From: Rhodococcus jostii NBRC 16295
Lineage (GTDB): Bacteria; Actinomycetota; Actinomycetes; Mycobacteriales; Mycobacteriaceae
Direction: 5' to 3'
NCBI RefSeq assembly: GCF_001894825.1
Contig: NZ_BCWY01000004.1
Coordinates: forward strand, 186,001 to 250,000
Length of the DNA stretch: 64,000 bases
Shown: one piece after another, positions 31,157-39,152 of the stretch
Layout: each line of letters begins with the position of its first letter
Position numbering within the stretch: the stretch's first letter is position 1
Program-made: the position numbers and the translations under genes
The notes under the pieces: model-generated
Seen by the model: the letters and a program-made list of their open reading frames with translations, nothing else
What the model was told of the DNA's origin: nothing
Databases searched by the model: none

Positions 31157-32229
31157 CACAGATGATCAGTCGTGTCGGTGCAGATCTCGGACTGAGCGCC
31201 ACCGCTCACGTTCCGACCACCGACGAACCGCAGAAGGCCAAGGACTTCACCTCGGACCAGGAGGTCCGTTGGTGTCCGGGGTGCGGTGACTACGTCATTC
31301 TCGCCACCATCCGAAGTTTCCTGCCGGAGTTGGGACTCCGACGCGAGAATCTGATGTTCGTCTCCGGCATCGGATGCTCGAGTCGGTTCCCGTACTACCT
31401 CGACACCTACGGCCTGCATTCGATCCACGGCCGCGCCCCGGCCATCGCGACCGGTTTGGCGGTGACGCGACCCGACCTGTCGGTGTGGGTGGTGACCGGT
31501 GACGGCGACGCCCTCTCGATCGGCGGCAACCACCTCATCCACGCCCTGCGGAGAAACGTCAACATGACGATCCTGCTGTTCAACAACAGGATCTACGGGC
31601 TGACCAAGGGGCAGTACTCACCGACCTCCGAGGTCGGCAAGATCACCAAGTCGACACCGCTGGGGTCGGTGGATCACCCGTTCAACACGCTGTCCCTCGT
31701 GCTGGGAGCGGAGGCGACTTTCGCGGCCCGTGCGATGGACTCGGACCGCAAGGGTCTGACGGAGGTGCTGCGGCAGGCGGCGGCGCACCGCGGCACGTCG
31801 TTCGTGGAGATCTACCAGGACTGCCCGATCTTCAACGACGGCTCCTTCGACGTCTTGCGCAAGGACGGGTCGGAGCAGCGCCTGATCCCGCTGACCCACG
31901 GTGAGCCGATCGTGTTCGGCGGTGCAGGCGAATACTGCGTCGTCCAATCGGGTTTCGGTTTGACGGTGGTCGCGACCGTCGACGTCGACCCGGCCGAGAT
32001 CGTGGTGCACGACGCCCACACCGACGACCCCGATTACGCGTACGCGCTGTCGAGGCTCTCCGATCAGGACCTCACCCACACCGTGACCGGGGTGTTCCGC
32101 AGCGTCGCGCGGGACACGTACGACGACATGGTTCGCCTGCAGAACGAGATCGCCCGGGAGAACGACCCCGTCGACGACGGCTCGCTGCAGCGCCTGCTGA
32201 CCGGTCACGACACCTGGACGGTGGAGTAG
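31153..32229 (+). CDS. korB: 2-oxoacid:ferredoxin oxidoreductase, beta subunit (KorB)
   Basis: This is a 358-residue thiamin-diphosphate-binding partner of KorA. Start GTG 31153 overlaps the korA TGA (GTGA), so translation is probably coupled. The cluster/TPP signature RWCPGCGDYVILATI is near residue 35 and SGIGCSSRFPYYLDTYGLHSIHGRAPA near 67. The TPP-Mg motif GDGDALSIGGNHLIHALRRN sits near 111, followed by LFNNRIYGLTKGQYSPTS. This is the PFOR beta-subunit pattern at mycobacterial KorB length. The 3' end overlaps the convergent benK gene by 25 bp, so transcripts from the two may interfere. The ferredoxin partner is not in the window. Confidence 0.92.
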   Translation: MTQMISRVGADLGLSATAHVPTTDEPQKAKDFTSDQEVRWCPGCGDYVILATIRSFLPELGLRRENLMFVSGIGCSSRFPYYLDTYGLHSIHGRAPAIATGLAVTRPDLSVWVVTGDGDALSIGGNHLIHALRRNVNMTILLFNNRIYGLTKGQYSPTSEVGKITKSTPLGSVDHPFNTLSLVLGAEATFAARAMDSDRKGLTEVLRQAAAHRGTSFVEIYQDCPIFNDGSFDVLRKDGSEQRLIPLTHGEPIVFGGAGEYCVVQSGFGLTVVATVDVDPAEIVVHDAHTDDPDYAYALSRLSDQDLTHTVTGVFRSVARDTYDDMVRLQNEIARENDPVDDGSLQRLLTGHDTWTVE

Positions 32230-33554
32230 GTGGTCGCCGGCTCGGGACGGGTGGCTCGTGCGCGTGGGACGAAGAAGGTGACGAACCCGCCGAGAACGGC
32301 GATGCCCGCGAAGACGTAGAACGCCACCTGGCTGCTGATGCCTGCGCTGATCAGGGCGCCGCCGATCAGGGGGCCGAAGATGCCGCCCAGCCGGCCGAAC
32401 CCGGCGCACCAGGCAACGCCGGCGCCGCGTGCGGACGTGGAGTAGTAGTTGGAGACGAATCCGTAGATCAGGACCTGGGTGCCGATGGTGCCGACTCCGG
32501 CGACGGCGACGGACGCGAGGAGCACCGGCAGCGGGAACCCGAGCGTGAGAAGTATCAAGGCCAGCGCGGCGAGCCCGAACGTCGTGGCGACGACGCGTTG
32601 CGGTCCGATGCCGTCGGCGACCTTGGAGGCGATCAGACCGCCGAGGATGGCGCCGCCGTTGAGGACGAGCAGAAACGACAGCGAGCCTTTCGCGTTGAAA
32701 CCTGCGTCCTCCATGATCTTCGGGAGCCAGGTGTTGAGCCCGTAGGTGAGCAGTAGTCCGGAGAAGCTCATCAGACCGAGAAGCGCAGTGCCCCAGGCGT
32801 AACGGCGCGTCGCGAGTGCGGCGAAGCCGACCTTCTCGTCCGACGCCCGTTCCGCGGCGATCTCCTGGGCGCCGGGCATCGGGATTCCCGTGCGTTCGGA
32901 GATGCGACGCGCCTTGTCCTCGTGTCCGCGGGCGACGAGCCACTTCGGTGACTCCGGCAGTTTCACGAGCGCCAGCGGCAGCAGGATCACGATGGGCAGG
33001 GCGCCGATCCAGAAGAGGCCGCGCCAGCCGATCGTGTCGCGCAGGACGATCGCGAGCAGGGATGCGAGCACTCCGCCGGCGGGGACGCCGCTGTAGACGA
33101 CGGCGTTGTACAGGTTCCGCTTTCCGGGAGGTGCGAACTCCGCCACCATCGCGCCGGCGGTGGCGACGAGGCCACCGACGCCGATTCCGGTGAAGAAGCG
33201 CAGCAGACCGAACATGGTGACGCTCGTCGACATCGCGGCGAGGCCCATTCCGACGGAAAACCAGGCGATGTTGATCAGCATCATCCGTCGGCGTCCCAGG
33301 TAGTCGCCCACGGCGCCGGCGGCGAGTGCGCCTACCATGACGCCGATGAGGGCGTACGAGCCCAGCGCACCGGCCTGCTGGGCGGAGATCTCGCCGAGTT
33401 GACCGGGATCGTTCATCAATGTCGGCAGGATCGTGCCGTACACGACGAGGTCGTAGCCGTCGAAGATGATCGCGAGGGTGGCGATCGCGACGATCCAGGT
33501 GACGGCGCTGCGGTGTCTTGGGCCGGCCCAGGTGTCGGGGGTGGATGGATTCAT
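32205..33554 (-). CDS. benK: Benzoate/aromatic-acid:H+ symporter (MFS, AAHS family)
   Basis: This is a 449-residue permease with about 12 hydrophobic segments. The AAHS signature FDGYDLVVYGTILPTLM lies in the first helix (residues 30-47), the loop motif GDYLGRRRMM near 84, and a PESPKWLVARG cytoplasmic segment near 205. These match BenK/PcaK transporters that import aromatic carboxylates with protons. It is downstream of benD on the same strand but separated by 146 bp that contain a CRP/GlxR-like palindrome (33603-33618), so it may have its own promoter. ATG 33554 was chosen; the frame extends to 33617 but that part covers the regulatory site. The specific substrate, benzoate, is inferred from linkage to benABCD. 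Confidence 0.9.
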   Translation of the reverse strand: MNPSTPDTWAGPRHRSAVTWIVAIATLAIIFDGYDLVVYGTILPTLMNDPGQLGEISAQQAGALGSYALIGVMVGALAAGAVGDYLGRRRMMLINIAWFSVGMGLAAMSTSVTMFGLLRFFTGIGVGGLVATAGAMVAEFAPPGKRNLYNAVVYSGVPAGGVLASLLAIVLRDTIGWRGLFWIGALPIVILLPLALVKLPESPKWLVARGHEDKARRISERTGIPMPGAQEIAAERASDEKVGFAALATRRYAWGTALLGLMSFSGLLLTYGLNTWLPKIMEDAGFNAKGSLSFLLVLNGGAILGGLIASKVADGIGPQRVVATTFGLAALALILLTLGFPLPVLLASVAVAGVGTIGTQVLIYGFVSNYYSTSARGAGVAWCAGFGRLGGIFGPLIGGALISAGISSQVAFYVFAGIAVLGGFVTFFVPRARATRPEPATTYSTVQVS

Positions 33555-33602
33555 GGTGATCTCCGCTCGGTGAGTGTGACGGGGAACCGGGTCCTGCTCG
33601 TA

Positions 33603-33618
33603 AGTGCGCTGTGTCACA
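33603..33618 (-). promoter_or_regulatory. CRP/GlxR-like palindrome upstream of benK
   Basis: The 16 bases AGTGCGCTGTGTCACA resemble the CRP/GlxR consensus TGTGA-N6-TCACA with two mismatches. They lie 49-64 bp upstream of the benK start. The site is very similar to the one before benA (TGTGCGCTGCATCACA), the shared core being GTGCGCTG-NN-TCACA. It could equally be the site of a ben-specific regulator. Confidence 0.45.
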
Positions 33619-33700
33619 GGTGAATTCAGCTAGAAAAATGCCCCATCGACGAGACGAAATGATGCGTCCCGCCGATGAGGCGGTCGAGAGCTGTGAATTG

Positions 33701-34495
33701 CTAGCCCAGGTCGCCACCGGCGACGGGCAGTACCGTCCCGGTGATGTAGGTGGCTTCGTCCGAGGCGAGGAAGACGATGGCTGCGGCCTGCTCGTCGAGC
33801 GTTCCGTACCGCTTCATCAGCGATGAGTCGACCGTCTGGTCGACGATCTGCTGGTACCAGACCCTTTCCTGATCGGTCTCCGCGCCGGGGCCGCGGGGAA
33901 CGCGCCGGGCCGGCGCCTCGGTGCCGCCGGGAGCAGTGGCCACCACGCGGATTCCGTACTGCGCGGCCTCGAGAGCGAGGGCCGCGGTGACGGCGTTGAC
34001 GCCACCCTTCGATGCCGCGTAGGGCACGCGGTTGACGCCCCGGGTGGCCACGGAGGACACGTTGACGATCGTGCCCGACTGCTGCGCGATCAGGTGGGGA
34101 AGGACGGCGCGGCACGTCCACAGCGTCGGGAACAGTGACCGCTGCACCTCCGCCTGGATCTGCTCGGCGGTGTAGTGCTCGTACGGCTTGGCCCAGATCG
34201 TGCCGCCGACGTTGTTGATCAGCACATCGAGCCGGCCGTGCTGCTGCCGTGCCTCGTCGATCGCCGCCTCGGCGTCGGCGAACTGCTCCAGATCGGCGGT
34301 GATGCTGTGCGCCTCGGTGCCGTTCTCGCGCAATCCCTTCGCGACCTCGTGGACGAGTTCGGCACGGTCGATCAGGATCACCGACGCGCCCTCGGCCGCG
34401 AGCCGGGTGGCGACCGTCAGGCCGATGCCCTGCGCGGCACCGGTGACCGCGACGACCTTGCCGTCGAAGCGGTGCGGGGTGACGAATCCGCTCAT
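33701..34495 (-). CDS. benD: Benzoate cis-dihydrodiol dehydrogenase
   Basis: This is a 264-residue short-chain dehydrogenase that oxidises and decarboxylates 1,6-dihydroxycyclohexa-2,4-diene-1-carboxylate to catechol with NAD+. The Rossmann motif VVAVTGAAQGIGLTVA is near residue 15, the NNVGG structural motif near 93, the catalytic serine in IVNVSSVATRG near 143, and the YAASKGG tyrosine-lysine pair near 158. The length fits BenD. The start ATG overlaps the benC stop by 4 bp (ATGA), so it is the fourth gene of the benABCD transcript. Identification rests on family motifs and strict operon position. Confidence 0.93.
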   Translation of the reverse strand: MSGFVTPHRFDGKVVAVTGAAQGIGLTVATRLAAEGASVILIDRAELVHEVAKGLRENGTEAHSITADLEQFADAEAAIDEARQQHGRLDVLINNVGGTIWAKPYEHYTAEQIQAEVQRSLFPTLWTCRAVLPHLIAQQSGTIVNVSSVATRGVNRVPYAASKGGVNAVTAALALEAAQYGIRVVATAPGGTEAPARRVPRGPGAETDQERVWYQQIVDQTVDSSLMKRYGTLDEQAAAIVFLASDEATYITGTVLPVAGGDLG

Positions 34496-36030
34496 GCGAC
34501 GGCGCTCCTCTCGATGGCGCGGCACATGGTGGCCTTCGCGTGCGCGCTGTGGCTGACGATCAACTCGTGAGCGGCGGCCCGGTCACCCTTCTCGAACGCG
34601 GTGACGATGTCGAGGTGGTCGTGCTGGATGTGCTCGTCCACCCAATCCGCCGTGCGGAGCACCTTGCTCATCAGCTGCGTGACCTCCAGGCGGTTGTACG
34701 CCTCGAGGAGCACGTCGTTGGCGGTGCACCGGAACAAGAACTCGTGGAACGCGGCATTGGTGTCGGTGAAGGCGCCGGCGTCCGTGAAGTGGTCGTTCTC
34801 GATCGACTCGCACGAGGTCTCGGCGAGGATTCGGTACTCGGACAGCTGTTCCTGCGTCATCCGGCCGATGGTCAGTTCCATCGCACCGAGTTCGAGTGCC
34901 ATGCGGGCGTCGAACTGCGCGTCCGACTCGGACAGCGGCTGGTGCTCCTCGCCGATCTCGTACTCGGGGGCGGCCTCGACCGTGTCGGTCACGGACGGTG
35001 TGGATTCCTCGGACCCACCCGGCGTCGCCGCATTGTTGAACTTCTCGAAGTAGAAGTTCGCCGGCGTGACGCCCTCCGACTTCAGGTGGTCGCGGACGGC
35101 CTCGACCATGGGCGGCGGACCGCACAGGTACACGTCCACGTCGCCGTCGTTGAGATGCGCGGGCTCGAACAGGCCGGTGACGTACCCCGTGTTCGGGGCG
35201 CTGCTGGCGGGGTCGGACACGCAGTAGTCGAACGTGAACTGCGGCAGGGACTTCGTGTATTCCTCGAGCTTGTCGAGCTCCACCAGGTCCGCGTCGGAGG
35301 AGACGCCGTAGACCAGGTGCACGGGGTGGTCGGCGGCGTCGGTGCGCATCTTGTCGAGGATCGACAGCAGCGGGGCCAGCCCGGTGCCGCCGGCCAGCAG
35401 CAGAGCGCGGCGCTTCTGCTCACGCAGGAAGAAGCTTCCCATCGGGCCGGTGAACTCGAGTGTGTCGCCGACCTGCGCCCGCTCGCGCAGGTACTCCGAC
35501 ATCAGGCCGCCGTCGGTGATCTTGACCAGGAACGACAGGTCCTTCGACGTGGGGCCGGTGCTGAACGAGTACGAGCGTGTCGCTTCGGTCCCGGGAACGG
35601 TGATGTTCACGTACTGCCCGGGGAGGAAGACGAGGTCGTCGCGGTTCGCGATGTCGATCGTGAACCCGATGGTGGTGTCGGAGAACTTCCGGATCTCGGT
35701 GATCGTCGACGAGAACGTCCCCGCCGCCGTCTTGGCGACGTCGGAGGTCGTCGGAATCTGCAGCACCAGATCGCTTTCCGGCATCATCTGGCACGGAAGG
35801 CAGAAGCCCTGCTCCGCCTCTTCGTCGGTGAGCGCTTCCTCGATGTAGTCGCCGCCGTCGTACGTGCCGGATTCGCAGAGCGACTTGCAGGTGCCGCACG
35901 CCCCGTCTCGGCAGTCGAGGGGGATGTTGATCCGCGCGCGGTAGGACGCGTCGGCGACCGTCTCGTCGCCGTCACACTTGATGAAGCGGGTGATCCCGTC
36001 CTCGAAACTCAGTGCAACTTGGAAAGTCAT
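34492..36030 (-). CDS. benC: Benzoate 1,2-dioxygenase reductase fused to a GntR-type FCD sensor domain
   Basis: This is a 512-residue protein. The plant-type 2Fe-2S ferredoxin domain occupies residues 1-95 (Cys40, Cys45, Cys48, Cys80). The FAD domain is about 103-205 (RSYSFST near 152) and the NADH domain about 206-335 (LLAGGTGLAPLLSIL, then VYLCGPPPMVEAV). These pass electrons from NADH to the BenAB oxygenase. Typical BenC ends near residue 340. Here about 170 more residues follow a Ser/Thr-rich linker and look like an FCD domain, the ligand-binding half of FadR-type GntR regulators. It has FTDTNAAFHEFLF (His429) and an HDHLDIVTAFEKGDRAAA segment (His472), with further histidines near 494-500 as possible metal ligands. 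No DNA-binding HTH is present. The whole frame is open, so this is a true fusion rather than a frameshift artefact. ATG 36030 is used. Confidence 0.92.
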   Translation of the reverse strand: MTFQVALSFEDGITRFIKCDGDETVADASYRARINIPLDCRDGACGTCKSLCESGTYDGGDYIEEALTDEEAEQGFCLPCQMMPESDLVLQIPTTSDVAKTAAGTFSSTITEIRKFSDTTIGFTIDIANRDDLVFLPGQYVNITVPGTEATRSYSFSTGPTSKDLSFLVKITDGGLMSEYLRERAQVGDTLEFTGPMGSFFLREQKRRALLLAGGTGLAPLLSILDKMRTDAADHPVHLVYGVSSDADLVELDKLEEYTKSLPQFTFDYCVSDPASSAPNTGYVTGLFEPAHLNDGDVDVYLCGPPPMVEAVRDHLKSEGVTPANFYFEKFNNAATPGGSEESTPSVTDTVEAAPEYEIGEEHQPLSESDAQFDARMALELGAMELTIGRMTQEQLSEYRILAETSCESIENDHFTDAGAFTDTNAAFHEFLFRCTANDVLLEAYNRLEVTQLMSKVLRTADWVDEHIQHDHLDIVTAFEKGDRAAAHELIVSHSAHAKATMCRAIERSAVA

Positions 36031-36066
36031 GGAAAACAGCTCGATTCGCAAAGATTGGGGAGGAAC

Positions 36067-36576
36067 TCAGATGTGGTAGATGTCGACCACGTGGTGGATG
36101 TAGTCGTTCTTGAGCACGACCTTCTTCTTCGTGATCAGTGGCTGCGCACCGGAGAAATCGATCGTGTAGAAGGAGTTTCCGAAGTACGTGTCGACCGTGT
36201 TGTACCGGAAGTAGAGCGTGAACCAGTTGAACCGGACATCCACGACGTCGCCGCGACGATCGGTGACCTCGACGTTCGAGATGTTGTGACCGGTGCGGGG
36301 TTCCGGAAGGCTCGTGGCGCTCGACCTGTCGGTCTTGATGCGGAACACCCGGTCCTCGATGCCGCCGCGGTTGGCGTAGTAGATCAGCGAGATCTCGGTC
36401 ATCGGGTCGGTGGTCAGCTCGCCGTCATCGGCCCACGCCGGCATCCAGAACTCGGAGTCGGGGTGATAGCACTCGATCCACTTCTCGAACTCGCGGTCAT
36501 CGAGGTAGCGGGCCTCACGGTAGAGGAACTGCTCGATATCGTGCTGGGTGACGGTGTTTTCGGCTACTGCAGTCAT
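36067..36576 (-). CDS. benB: Benzoate 1,2-dioxygenase, small (beta) subunit
   Basis: This is a 169-residue beta subunit of the ring-hydroxylating oxygenase. It has the family's N-terminal EQFLYREARYLDDREFEKWIECY pattern, a central ISLIYYANRGGIEDRVFRIKT and an RTGHNISNVEV strand, and it ends in a hydrophobic NDYIHHVVDIYHI. It forms the structural partner of BenA in an alpha3beta3 complex and carries no metal centre. It starts 14 bp after the benA stop, and 36 bp separate it from benC, consistent with a single benABCD transcript. The length equals that of known BenB subunits. Confidence 0.94.
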   Translation of the reverse strand: MTAVAENTVTQHDIEQFLYREARYLDDREFEKWIECYHPDSEFWMPAWADDGELTTDPMTEISLIYYANRGGIEDRVFRIKTDRSSATSLPEPRTGHNISNVEVTDRRGDVVDVRFNWFTLYFRYNTVDTYFGNSFYTIDFSGAQPLITKKKVVLKNDYIHHVVDIYHI

Positions 36577-36590
36577 GTCTCTCGTCTCCC

Positions 36591-37973
36591 TCAGCGGTTG
36601 TTCGCGGCAGCGGCAGCGTCGGCGTCGAGTGCCTTGGTGAGCGCCTGCACCCAGTAACCGTGCTGGATCGGGTAGAGGCCCTCGTCCTCGGTCTTCACAC
36701 CGCTGGAGATGGGGTTGATGCCGATCTTCTTCGCGTCCTCGTCCGGGCCCTGGAGCTGGTGGGTGACACCGCGACTGAGGTCGTTGAACGGTGCGGCTCC
36801 GGCCTGATACGCCTTCTGGCAGGAGCGGAACTCCTCGAGATCGTCCGGGGTGGCCATGCCGGTGGCGTTGAAGAAGTCCTCGTACTGCCGGATGCGGGCG
36901 GCGCGTGCCGTGCGGCTCTCACCCTTGGGGGCGATGCAGTAGATGGTGACCTCGGTCTTGTCGACGGAGATCGGACGGAAATGCCGGATCTGCGAACCGA
37001 ACTGGTCCATCAGGTACACGTTCGGGTACAGGCACAGGTTGCGGGACACGCCGATCATCCAGTCGGCGCGGTCTTCGCCGTACTCGGCGACCAGTTCGTC
37101 GCGGCGCTCGTTCAGCGGACGGTTGGTGGGGTCGGCCCACTTCGTCCACAGCAGCAAATGGCCGTTGTCGAACGAGTAGTAGCCGCCCTGCTGCTTCGAC
37201 CACTTGCCGGCATCCATCGCCTTCGTGGCATTGGTGGACTCACCCGACTCGCGCCTCGACGTGGTCGCGGCGTAGTTCCAGTGGGTCGCGGACACGTGGT
37301 ACCCGTCCGCGCCGTTCTCGGTCTGCAGCTTCCAGTTGCCGTCGTACGTGTAGGTGGACGCACCGCGCAGCACCTCGAGGCCGTCGGGCGACTGGTCGAC
37401 GATCATGTCGATGATCTTCGTGGTGTCACCGAGGTGTTCCTCGAGCGGCGGGACGTCGGCGTTGAGGCTGCCGAACAGGAATCCGCGGTAGTTCTCGAAC
37501 CGCGCGACCTTGGTGAGGTCGTGGGAGCCGTCCTTGTTGAACTGTTCCGGGTAGCCGGCCTCACGCGGGTCCTTGACCTTGAGGAGCTTGCCGGAGTTGT
37601 TGAACGTCCAGCCGTGGAAGGGGCAGGTGAACGTGGTCCGGTTGTCCGTCTTGCGCCGGCAGAGCATGGCGCCGCGGTGGCTGCACGCGTTGACGAGGGC
37701 GTTGAGTTCGCCCTCCTTGTTGCGGGAGATGACGATCGGCTGGCGGCCCATGTACGTGGTGAAGTAGTCGCCGACGTTCGGAATCTGGCTCTCGTGGGCC
37801 AGGTAGATCCAGTTGCCCTCGAAGATGTGCTTCATCTCGAGTTCGAACAGGTCCTCGTCCGTGAAGACGCTGCGTCGCACCTGGTAGCGGCCGGTTTCTG
37901 CGTCTTCGATCAGTGCGTCGGCCAACTTGGTGCGTACGTCCTCGGACGGCGCTGTGTACAGGGTGTCAGTCAT
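36591..37973 (-). CDS. benA: Benzoate 1,2-dioxygenase, large (alpha) subunit
   Basis: This is a 460-residue catalytic subunit that adds O2 to benzoate to give the cis-1,2-diol. The Rieske centre ligands are visible as Cys97, His99, Cys117 and His120 (CSHRG, then CPFHGW). The mononuclear-iron histidines lie in [14 protein letters not shown] near residue 220. The C-terminal half has the expected [24 protein letters not shown] segment. ATG 37973 is preceded by TTGGAGGATCCC, a good ribosome site. It is the first gene of benABCD. About 180 bp upstream separate it from gcoB and hold a CRP/GlxR-like box and a strong hairpin. Toluate or anthranilate as substrate cannot be excluded from sequence alone. 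Confidence 0.94.
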   Translation of the reverse strand: MTDTLYTAPSEDVRTKLADALIEDAETGRYQVRRSVFTDEDLFELEMKHIFEGNWIYLAHESQIPNVGDYFTTYMGRQPIVISRNKEGELNALVNACSHRGAMLCRRKTDNRTTFTCPFHGWTFNNSGKLLKVKDPREAGYPEQFNKDGSHDLTKVARFENYRGFLFGSLNADVPPLEEHLGDTTKIIDMIVDQSPDGLEVLRGASTYTYDGNWKLQTENGADGYHVSATHWNYAATTSRRESGESTNATKAMDAGKWSKQQGGYYSFDNGHLLLWTKWADPTNRPLNERRDELVAEYGEDRADWMIGVSRNLCLYPNVYLMDQFGSQIRHFRPISVDKTEVTIYCIAPKGESRTARAARIRQYEDFFNATGMATPDDLEEFRSCQKAYQAGAAPFNDLSRGVTHQLQGPDEDAKKIGINPISSGVKTEDEGLYPIQHGYWVQALTKALDADAAAAANNR

Positions 37974-38051
37974 GGGATCCTCCAAGATCTCCGGGGGGCT
38001 TGCGCCCTGCGAGGGCGCCCGGGTCCGGCAATGGATTCCACTCTTGCAGCC

Positions 38052-38067
38052 TGTGCGCTGCATCACA
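38052..38067 (-). promoter_or_regulatory. CRP/GlxR-like palindrome upstream of benA
   Basis: The 16 bases TGTGCGCTGCATCACA match TGTGA-N6-TCACA at nine of ten consensus positions and lie 79-94 bp upstream of benA. The near-identical motif before benK suggests a common factor for the two ben transcripts. The factor itself is inferred. Confidence 0.5.
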
Positions 38068-38108
38068 CTAGGCATTTACCGAGTGCTGACTAGGACGTGT
38101 TCGGCATG

Positions 38109-38142
38109 CGCACACCGGGGTCTCGGAGAACCCCGGTGTGCG
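38109..38142 (-). terminator. Hairpin after gcoB
   Basis: A perfect 13-bp stem (CGCACACCGGGGT and its complement at 38130-38142) closes an 8-base loop, starting 13 bp past the gcoB stop. It lacks a clear T-run but is placed to separate the gcoAB transcript from the benA promoter region. Confidence 0.65.
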
Positions 38143-38154
38143 TCGGTGCCGCGA

Positions 38155-39150
38155 TCAGACGGCAGGCGTGAACTTCTCCCGGAAGATGCGCCGCGGAGCC
38201 ATGCGCCGGCGTTTGAACGCTGTGAGGCCGGCGTCGACCATGGCCGGCGGTCCGCACAGATACCCGGAGTATCCGCGACAGGTGTCGAAGTCCTCCACGA
38301 ACGCGTCCGTGACGTAGCCGGACCGCCCCGACCACGACTGGTCGCTCAGACACGGCACGTACCGGAAGCCCGGGTGCGCGCGCTCCCACTCCTGGAACAG
38401 GTCGACGTCGTACAGGTCGGACTCCTCGCGCACGCCGTGATACAGATGGATCGCGCGGTCCGGAGCCGACGTGAGTGCCTGGCGGGCCATGGCTTTCAAC
38501 GGAGCCAATCCTGTCCCGCCGCCGAGCAGGACCATCGGCCCCTCGTCGTCCGGATCGAGGCGGAAGTCGCCGAGCGGGCCCAGCAGGTCGACGCGCTCGC
38601 CGACGGACATCGACCCGAAAACCCATCCGTCCGTGGCTACTCCGCCCGGCTGCCGGCGGATGTGGAATTCGAGCACCTTCGATTCACCGGGTGGATTGGC
38701 CATGGAGTACTGACGACCCTGGTCGGTGCCGGGTACCCGCAATTCGACGTGCTGGCCCGCCGAGAATTCGAGCGGGCTGTCGAGCGTGACGAGTACGCGC
38801 CGGGTGTCGCGGGCGACGTCGTCGATCGCGCTCACGGTGCCGACGAGGTCCCGAAGCGTGTGGACGGTGCGCGTCGGCGCCGTGTCCAGGCGCTCCACCA
38901 CCGTGTCGCTGCACGGAGTGGCCTGGCAGGCCAGCGCGAACCCCTGCTCGCGCTCGGACGGGGAGAGCGTGTGCTCGGGCGACAGCCCGTGATCGACGGA
39001 CCCCGACACGACCCGCAGTTTGCACGTTCCGCACGTGCCCTGATTGCAGGAGTTCGGCATCCACACGCCGCCCCGGAGAAACGCGTCCAGCAGTGATTGG
39101 TCCGGTCCGCACTCCATGGTGTCGGCGGCGACCGAAACGGTGAAGGTCAC
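38155..39150 (-). CDS. gcoB: P450 reductase of the GcoB type (ferredoxin-FAD-NADH)
   Basis: This is a 331-residue one-chain electron donor for the adjacent P450. Start GTG 39150 sits 2 bp after the gcoA stop, with GGGAGGTG as ribosome site. The N-terminal 2Fe-2S domain has MPNSCNQGTCGTCKLRV near residue 35 and the fourth cysteine in ALACQ near 70. The FAD domain shows RQYSMANP near 140, and the NADH domain MVLLGGGTGLAPLKAMA and YLCGPPAMVDAGL. It ends FREKFTPAV, like GcoB of Amycolatopsis. The GcoB layout, with ferredoxin first and a single polypeptide, is unusual for bacterial P450 systems, which often use separate proteins. The pairing with a GcoA-type P450 makes the assignment strong. Confidence 0.92.
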   Translation of the reverse strand: MTFTVSVAADTMECGPDQSLLDAFLRGGVWMPNSCNQGTCGTCKLRVVSGSVDHGLSPEHTLSPSEREQGFALACQATPCSDTVVERLDTAPTRTVHTLRDLVGTVSAIDDVARDTRRVLVTLDSPLEFSAGQHVELRVPGTDQGRQYSMANPPGESKVLEFHIRRQPGGVATDGWVFGSMSVGERVDLLGPLGDFRLDPDDEGPMVLLGGGTGLAPLKAMARQALTSAPDRAIHLYHGVREESDLYDVDLFQEWERAHPGFRYVPCLSDQSWSGRSGYVTDAFVEDFDTCRGYSGYLCGPPAMVDAGLTAFKRRRMAPRRIFREKFTPAV

Positions 39151-39152
39151 GG

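Noticed and set aside
31618-33717. A 699-codon minus-strand frame over korB and benK
   Set aside because: It runs out of frame through both genes and its translation is a low-complexity arginine-rich shadow.
34492-36030. BenC extension as a frameshifted fusion with a separate regulator gene
   Set aside because: The frame is continuous, the linker is ordinary, and the C-terminal part lacks an HTH or its own ribosome site, so it is a genuine single protein.
34540-36657. A 705-codon plus-strand open frame across benC and benB
   Set aside because: It is antisense to two well-defined ben genes and has no recognisable motif.
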